Assembly (NCBI GenBank): GCA_043804755.1
Contig: JAZDIT010000044.1
Coordinates: 1 to 64,000, forward strand
DNA length: 64,000 nucleotides
Direction: 5' to 3'
Origin: JAZDIT01 sp043804755
Lineage (GTDB): Bacteria > Patescibacteriota > Minisyncoccia > Minisyncoccales > JAQTPW01
This document shows, piece after piece, positions 58,843-64,000 of this stretch (position 1 is the first letter of the stretch; the number at the start of each line of letters is the position of its first letter). The notes under the pieces are model-generated. The model had not been told where the DNA came from. It did not search any database and saw nothing but the letters and a program-made list of their open reading frames with translations. A program made the position numbers and the translations under genes.

Positions 58843-60567
58843 TTATTTTTTCTCCGTTACCTCCATTTTAATCCTTTCTAAGAATTTAGTTAATTTCAAT
58901 ACTTCAATTTCTTTTTTGCCTCTCGACCTTACTGCAACCGACTTTGCTTTCACTTCCTTGTCGCCGACAACCAGCAGGTAGGGAATTTTCTGCATTTCCC
59001 CGTTTCTTATTCTTTTGGAAACCGTGTCATTGTCATTGCTCAGCTCACAACGGATGTCAGCTTCTACAAGGGTTTTGACCACCTGTTCCGCATATTTATT
59101 ATGGGTTTCGGAAATCGGAATTACGCAGGCCTGTATCGGGCTTATCCAAAGAGGAAATGCACCGCCGAAATGCTCGGTGAGAATTCCTATAAACCTTTCA
59201 AGGGAGCCGTATATTACTCTGTGGATTACAACGGGAGTTTTCTCTTTTCCGTCTTTGTCTATGAAAGTGAGTTTGAAATTTTTCGGTATCTGAAAATCAA
59301 GCTGAATTGTTCCCAACTGCCATTCCCGTCCCAGCGAATCTTTCATCAGAATGTCGATCTTCGGTCCGTAAAAAGCTCCGTCTCCTTCTAACACCACGAA
59401 AGGTTTTTTACTGCCCTTTAGGATTTCTTTCAGTTCTTTTTCCGCCTTATCCCAGGTGCTCACATCACCCATGAATTTTTCAGGTCTTGTACCAAATCTG
59501 AAAGAATATTCAAGGTTGAATATAGAATAAAACTTTTCGGCTATTTCAAATATTTTTTCATACTCTTCTTTTATCTGGTCTTCGGAGATGAAAATATGGG
59601 CATCGTCTTGGGTAAATTCCCGTACCCTGAGCAATCCGTTAAGAGTGCCGGAACGTTCATAACGGTGCAGGATATCGCAGTCGGACAGGCGGAGAGGAAG
59701 TTCACGATAACTTCTGCTTTTGCTTCCGAAAACAATCATCGCATTCGGGCAATTCATAGGCTTCAATCCATATATTTCGCTTTCTTCCGTTTCACAAAGA
59801 AACATTTCTTCGCGATAATGATCCCAATGGCCCGACGTTATATACAGCTCTTTTTTATTCAAAAGGGGACTTCTTATTTCTTTGTAGCCGTATTTTATAT
59901 GTTCCTTTCTCCAAAAATCCAGAAGTTGATTCAGCAGAATAATGCCTTTGGGCAGCCAGTAAGCCATTCCGGGCGCGGTTTCGTGAAACATAAACAAATC
60001 CAGTTGCGGACCCAGCTTCCGGTGGTCTCTTTTTTCGGTTTCTTCCTGCAATTTCAGATAATCCTCGAGTTCTTTTTTAGTTTCGAAGGCCAAGCCGTAA
60101 ATTCTGGTCAGCATCTGGTTTTTTTCCGAGCCTCTCCAATAAGCTCCAGCCAGTTTGAGCAGTTTGAAGGCATCTGTCGGAATTTCTTTCGTTGACTCCA
60201 CATGTGGTCCGGCGCAGAGGTCTATGAATCCGACGGCTCCCGAAGGAAGAATGGTTTCATAAATAGTGATATTTCCTTCCAATTCATTTACAAGTTCTAT
60301 TTTATAAGGCTGGCTGGCAAATATTTTTTCCGCTTCGGACTTTGATACACATTTTTTAACGAATTTTATATCTTGCCCTATCAATTCCCGCATTTCCCTT
60401 TCTATTATCGGAAGATCCTCCAAGGTTATGGGGTTTTTCAATCCAAAATCGTAATAAAAGCCGTTTTCTATCGCAGGCCCTATCCCGAATTTTACATCTG
60501 GATACAGTTTCTGGACGGCAAAAGCCATGATGTGCGATAACGAATGGCGAGTTGTTTCCTGTTTCAT
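58843..60567 (-). CDS. thrS: Threonyl-tRNA synthetase without the TGS domain
   Basis: It charges tRNA-Thr. The protein begins directly in the editing domain (RHSLSHIMAFAVQKLYP, with the HxxxH pair, and DLCAGPHVEST), followed by the catalytic core (GLKPMNCPNAMIVF, YRELPLRLSDCDILHRYE) and the anticodon domain (PIQACVIPISE). It is 574 residues against about 640: the N-terminal ubiquitin-like TGS domain is missing. Confidence 0.96.
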   Translation of the reverse strand: MKQETTRHSLSHIMAFAVQKLYPDVKFGIGPAIENGFYYDFGLKNPITLEDLPIIEREMRELIGQDIKFVKKCVSKSEAEKIFASQPYKIELVNELEGNITIYETILPSGAVGFIDLCAGPHVESTKEIPTDAFKLLKLAGAYWRGSEKNQMLTRIYGLAFETKKELEDYLKLQEETEKRDHRKLGPQLDLFMFHETAPGMAYWLPKGIILLNQLLDFWRKEHIKYGYKEIRSPLLNKKELYITSGHWDHYREEMFLCETEESEIYGLKPMNCPNAMIVFGSKSRSYRELPLRLSDCDILHRYERSGTLNGLLRVREFTQDDAHIFISEDQIKEEYEKIFEIAEKFYSIFNLEYSFRFGTRPEKFMGDVSTWDKAEKELKEILKGSKKPFVVLEGDGAFYGPKIDILMKDSLGREWQLGTIQLDFQIPKNFKLTFIDKDGKEKTPVVIHRVIYGSLERFIGILTEHFGGAFPLWISPIQACVIPISETHNKYAEQVVKTLVEADIRCELSNDNDTVSKRIRNGEMQKIPYLLVVGDKEVKAKSVAVRSRGKKEIEVLKLTKFLERIKMEVTEKK

Positions 60568-60600
60568 AAAATTATTTAAAATCTCTTTTGAATTTATTTT

Positions 60601-60762
60601 TTAGATAGGTGCAGACTCCTTCGCAATCTTTAATTTTTTCGCAAATGCTGCAACACCTCGGCAGCACGCATTTTCTGTGGCGTTGGATCTGTCTTTGCAC
60701 ATTTTCCATAATTGTTTTTCGCATTTTTCAGCGGAAAAGATATATTCTTTTAAAGTTGCCAT
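60601..60762 (-). CDS. Possible 53-residue cysteine-containing protein
   Basis: From the ATG at 60762 the frame reads MATLKEYIFSAEKCEKQLWK and has four cysteines (C14, C22, and a CC pair near 33), then a basic end. It overlaps the end of the 115-residue gene by 13 bases. No homology is recognised. It could be a small metal-binding protein. The overlap and position between two genes of one transcript support it only modestly. Confidence 0.45.
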   Translation of the reverse strand: MATLKEYIFSAEKCEKQLWKMCKDRSNATENACCRGVAAFAKKLKIAKESAPI

Positions 60763-61097
60763 ATCTTTCTCAGCTCGGCGGAATTGGATACAGAGAATTT
60801 CAAATCCCCCCGTTCGTAAAATTTCCATTCCTTCTTTTCCAGTGCGAATTTGAATAACGACAGACCTTCTTCCCTGAAATTTTGTTCCGTGCTGTTTCCC
60901 TCAAAATATTCTATCGAGTATTCGTCTCCGCTTCCTTCGTAAGATTGCTTGCCGTAATTTTTCATTAAGTCATAGGCGTCTTTCTCGAAGTCTGTAAATT
61001 CGGCGGTATAGCCCACGGGAGTTATGGAGTCCTTTCTGGCCAAACCGCAGCATCCTATCCGTGTATTTTTGAATTCTACTCTTCGTAATACAATCAT
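60750..61097 (-). CDS. Conserved-looking protein of unknown function (115 residues)
   Basis: Begins MIVLRRVEFKNTRIGCCGLA three bases after the dnaE stop, so it is co-transcribed with dnaE. Acidic middle region (EFTDFEKDAYDLMKNYG) and an aromatic-rich second half (EKKEWKFYERGDLKF); no membrane segment or known motif is visible. Function unknown. Confidence 0.6.
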   Translation of the reverse strand: MIVLRRVEFKNTRIGCCGLARKDSITPVGYTAEFTDFEKDAYDLMKNYGKQSYEGSGDEYSIEYFEGNSTEQNFREEGLSLFKFALEKKEWKFYERGDLKFSVSNSAELRKIWQL

Positions 61098-61100
61098 ATT

Positions 61101-64000
61101 CTAAGCTTCCAAAACTTCTTCAATCGTTTCACAGATGACCTTTATGGTTCCGTCGCGCGAATCTGTGCGTCCGGAAATGAATACTATCTTATTTTCCTGG
61201 AAAACCGCCGGATTCCTTTCTATTACGCTGGGAAAAACCACTATCTCTATTTTATCATTCAAATCCTCAAGATTCACGAATAACATCGGTTTTCCGTTTT
61301 TTGTGATTATTTTCTTGAAAGAGGAAATAATACCTCCCACTTTGACATTTTTATTTTTCGCGCCTGATTTCACTTTGGAAATCGGAGAAACTTTTTTTTC
61401 AAAAATCTGTCTGAAATTTTCCAGCGGGTTGCTCGTGACAAAAAGCCCCAATAATTCCTTTTCCCAGGCCAACTTTTCGCGTTCGGTTGCGGGAGCGGCA
61501 GGCGATAATTGGAAATTGTGGCTTTGCTTTTGCTGTTCTCCGAGGGATTCAAACAGGCCCTTTTGCCCGTTCAGCTTGTTTTTTTGGGTTTCTCTGGCTA
61601 TTTCAAGCAGTCTTTCAAGATTGGATAAAAGCAGATTTCTTTCGGCTAATCTATCAAAAGCCCCGGCTTTTATCAAGCTTTCAAGCGATTTCTTATTCAG
61701 GTCTTTGGAGTTTACCCTGTTTACGAAATCCTCAATTGACGGAAAGGGGCCGTTGGCTTTTCTCTCGCTGGTAATCGCCTCAACCACATTCGTGCCCACA
61801 TTTTTAACGGCTGTCAATCCGAAACGAATCTGATTCTGGCCGGGCACCACGGTAAAGTTTGCCAAGCTTTCGTTAACATCGGGAGGCAGAACTTCGACTC
61901 CCATTTTTTTGCTTTCACCGATGAGAAACCCGATTCTTTCCACGTCGGTTCTTTCCGAAGTCAGAAGAGAGCCCATAAATTCAACAGGAAAATGAGTTTT
62001 TAGGTATGCCGTCTGATAAGCTATCAGCGCGTAAGCCGTAGCATGAGACCTGTTGAAGGAGTAGCTGGCGAACGGTTCTATCCAGTGCCAAATTTTTTTT
62101 GCTATATCTTCCCTGACGCCGTTATTTTTAGCTCCCATTATGAATTTTTCTTTCTGATCGGCCATCAGTTTTTTTATTTTCTTTCCGATGGCTTTTCTTA
62201 AAACGTCCGCTTCCCCCAGCGTGAAACCGCACAGTTCTCTGGCAATTTTCATGACCTGTTCCTGGTAGACTATGATTCCGTAAGTCGATTCAAGAATGGG
62301 TTTCAGTTTCGGATGCAGATATTCCACAATTTTCTTCTTGTTCTTTCCCGCCACGTAATCGGGTATCAAAGCCATAGGACCGGGTCTGTACAGGGCGCAC
62401 ATCACGATTATATCTTCCAAATCGGTGGGTTTTAACTGCTTCAAATACATCTGCATGCCTTCCGATTCAAGTTGGAACACTCCTATGGTATTTCCTTTTT
62501 GGAGGTTGCGGTAAGTTTCCTTGTCGTCAAGCGGGATCTTTTCCAGATCTATTTTTTTATTCTGTACTACGTAAATTCTGGCAAGGGTGTCTTCGATGAT
62601 CGTCAGGTTCTTCAGCCCCAGCAGATCCATTTTCAAAAGTCCCAGATCTTCGATGGAATGCATTTCGTACTGGGTTACGATGTTGAGATCGTCTTGGGTG
62701 GGGTGCTGGAGAGGGACGATATTGTCCAGTGAATCGGCGGAAATCACTACTCCGCAGGCGTGCGTTGAAGCATGTCTTGCGACCCCTTCAAGCTTTTTTG
62801 CAAAATCAACCAATTTCTTGGCTTTAGGATCTTCCAGATATTCCTGCCTGAATTCTTTTATGCTCGCAAGCGATTGTTCGAGAGTGAAGCCGAAGGGTAT
62901 TAATTTTGCGATTCTGTCGCAATAGCTGTAAGGGTAGGCGAGAGCCCTTCCCACATCCCTTATCACGGCTCTTGCCGCCATTGTTCCGAAGGTGATGATT
63001 TGGGCGACGTGGTCTTTGCCGTATTTTTCCGAAATATAATTTAGAACCTCGTTTCTTCTCCTGTCGGTGAAATCCAGATCAATATCGGGCATGGAAATTC
63101 TTTCGGGATTCAGAAATCTCTCAAAGAGAAGGTCGTACTTGATCGGGTCGATATTTGTGATTCCCAAGACATAAGATACTATTGACCCTCCGGCCGATCC
63201 TCTGCCCGGGCCCACGACTACGCGGTTTTGTTTTGCCCAGTTTACGAAATCCTGGACGATCAGGAAGTAGCCGGCAAATCCCGTTTTTTCGATTACAGAC
63301 AATTCATATTCCAAACGTTCAATAACTTCCTTGGATTTTTCCGGATATTTGTTTTCTAATCTCTGGTAGCAGAGTTCCTTCAGGTACTCTTCAGCTGTTT
63401 TTCCTTCCGGCAGCGACGGATATTTAGGCAATTTTGTTTTGCCCAGTTCGAATTCAAAATTGCACATGTCCGCGATTTTCTGCGTGTTCTCCAGCGCTTC
63501 AGGAGAGTCCTTGAACGCTTCCGACATTTCGTCGGGGCTTTTTAGCGAGAAATCTTCCCCCTTCATCGTCAGCCTTTCGGGGTCGTTCGGATCGGCACCG
63601 GTATTAATCAGCATCAGGATATCCTGGGCTTCGGCATCTTCGGGTTTCAGATAATGGGAGTCGCATGTCGCAACCAGCGGGATGCCGGTTTTTTTTGACA
63701 TCGCAATCAGGGCATCGTTTATGATTTTTTGCGAAGGTGTATTCGGATGATTCTGGATTTCCAGATAAAAACTGTCTGTACCGAACATCTTCTGATATTT
63801 CAAAGCAAGCTCTTCGGCTTCCTTTAATTTCTTTGACAGAATCAACTGGGGTATTTCTCCCTGAAGGCAGGCGGAAAGAGCCACTAAACCTCCGCTGTGT
63901 TTCTCAAGAAGTTCGTGGTCTACCCGCGGCTTATAATAAAAACCCTCGAGGTGTGCTCGAGTAGTAAGTTTGACTAAATTTCTGTAACCTTCGGCATCCT
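61101..64000 (-). CDS. dnaE: DNA polymerase III alpha subunit (5' end outside the window)
   Basis: The replicative polymerase. The frame is open to the window edge: DAEGYRNLVKLTTRAHLEGF near the edge is part of the N-terminal PHP domain, so the true start lies beyond 64000 and the internal GTG at 63884 is not the start. GPGRGSAGGS, the catalytic MPDIDLDF and YQEQVMKIARELCGF are in the palm and thumb. An HhH region and an OB fold (VGGIISSFKKIITKNGKPML) follow. About 965 residues are visible. Confidence 0.97.
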   Translation of the reverse strand, partial: DAEGYRNLVKLTTRAHLEGFYYKPRVDHELLEKHSGGLVALSACLQGEIPQLILSKKLKEAEELALKYQKMFGTDSFYLEIQNHPNTPSQKIINDALIAMSKKTGIPLVATCDSHYLKPEDAEAQDILMLINTGADPNDPERLTMKGEDFSLKSPDEMSEAFKDSPEALENTQKIADMCNFEFELGKTKLPKYPSLPEGKTAEEYLKELCYQRLENKYPEKSKEVIERLEYELSVIEKTGFAGYFLIVQDFVNWAKQNRVVVGPGRGSAGGSIVSYVLGITNIDPIKYDLLFERFLNPERISMPDIDLDFTDRRRNEVLNYISEKYGKDHVAQIITFGTMAARAVIRDVGRALAYPYSYCDRIAKLIPFGFTLEQSLASIKEFRQEYLEDPKAKKLVDFAKKLEGVARHASTHACGVVISADSLDNIVPLQHPTQDDLNIVTQYEMHSIEDLGLLKMDLLGLKNLTIIEDTLARIYVVQNKKIDLEKIPLDDKETYRNLQKGNTIGVFQLESEGMQMYLKQLKPTDLEDIIVMCALYRPGPMALIPDYVAGKNKKKIVEYLHPKLKPILESTYGIIVYQEQVMKIARELCGFTLGEADVLRKAIGKKIKKLMADQKEKFIMGAKNNGVREDIAKKIWHWIEPFASYSFNRSHATAYALIAYQTAYLKTHFPVEFMGSLLTSERTDVERIGFLIGESKKMGVEVLPPDVNESLANFTVVPGQNQIRFGLTAVKNVGTNVVEAITSERKANGPFPSIEDFVNRVNSKDLNKKSLESLIKAGAFDRLAERNLLLSNLERLLEIARETQKNKLNGQKGLFESLGEQQKQSHNFQLSPAAPATEREKLAWEKELLGLFVTSNPLENFRQIFEKKVSPISKVKSGAKNKNVKVGGIISSFKKIITKNGKPMLFVNLEDLNDKIEIVVFPSVIERNPAVFQENKIVFISGRTDSRDGTIKVICETIEEVLEA

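Noticed and set aside
59596..60195. A 199-codon frame opposite thrS
   Set aside because: It lies entirely within conserved thrS domains on the other strand and has no recognisable product.
61135..61833. A 232-codon frame opposite dnaE
   Set aside because: Antisense shadow of dnaE with low-complexity, serine/phenylalanine-rich translation.
63884..63886. GTG at 63884 as the dnaE start
   Set aside because: The frame continues upstream to the window edge with PHP-domain sequence typical of DnaE.

Overview
The window looks like a chromosomal piece of a Candidate Phyla Radiation (Patescibacteria) bacterium, most likely of the Parcubacteria/Paceibacteria side. Grounds: moderate-to-low GC by eye; a long S10-spc-alpha ribosomal protein array that runs rpsE-rplO with no rpmD (L30), an absence known across the CPR; rplK not followed by rplA (L1); aminoacyl-tRNA synthetases and MiaB stripped of accessory domains; core genes with no Shine-Dalgarno (SD) sequence; and PEGA, baseplate-J-like and PilM/FtsA-like proteins of the kind common in CPR genomes. 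UGA is a normal stop (adk, mreB, gatC), which argues against the UGA=Gly lineages. No taxonomy marker outside the proteins is present, so the lineage is an inference.

Layout. 1-4747: rpsL-rpsG-fusA, then tuf-rpsJ behind its own promoter. 4748-5281: a 534-base gap holding three terminators, a candidate structured RNA with a 9-codon ORF, and a strong promoter with a folded leader. 5282-17084: rplC to secY-adk-map. 17124-24313: about 7 kb that separates map from infA (glycosyltransferase, galT, tpiA, coiled-coil protein, alaS, PilM/FtsA-like, baseplate-J-like). 24353-28455: infA, rpmJ, rpsM-K-D, rpoA, rplQ, rplM, rpsI. 28544-32857: Cas4-like nuclease, PEGA protein, a two-gene island of foreign character and an MFS transporter. 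33003-41149: mreB, holB, frr, rseP, proS, second mreB, gatC-gatA and a membrane protein. 41201-41478: three tRNA genes (initiator Met, elongator CAT, Asp). 41583-42890 (minus): a fused PyrE-PyrF. 43090-54726: pheS-pheT-gyrB, secE-nusG-rplK, a dTMP-synthesis run (dCMP deaminase, kinase-like, tmk, ThyX-like, deoC) and gatB. 54776-55275: MraZ-like gene and a small ORF. 55295-64000 (minus): dnaE (cut by the window end), two small proteins, thrS, a 531-residue membrane protein, miaB and miaA.

How it works together. Most genes serve translation: ribosomal proteins, elongation and recycling factors, tRNA synthetases, the GatCAB amidotransferase and tRNA A37 modification. Around them sit secretion (SecY, SecE), transcription (RpoA, NusG), replication (HolB, GyrB, DnaE), cell shape (two MreB) and pyrimidine nucleotide supply.

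Most notable: (i) a family of short intergenic repeats, nine copies at six loci, each starting right after a TAA stop and ending just before the next gene, carrying a hairpin whose stem varies with compensatory changes; (ii) the putative structured RNA between rpsJ and rplC, flanked by 20-base direct repeats; (iii) an initiator tRNA without the usual three G-C pairs in its anticodon stem; (iv) a ThyX-like protein whose signature motifs are split between its two halves; (v) two start classes, with leaderless or SD-less core genes beside a few SD-led genes; (vi) an RNA polymerase alpha subunit without its C-terminal domain.
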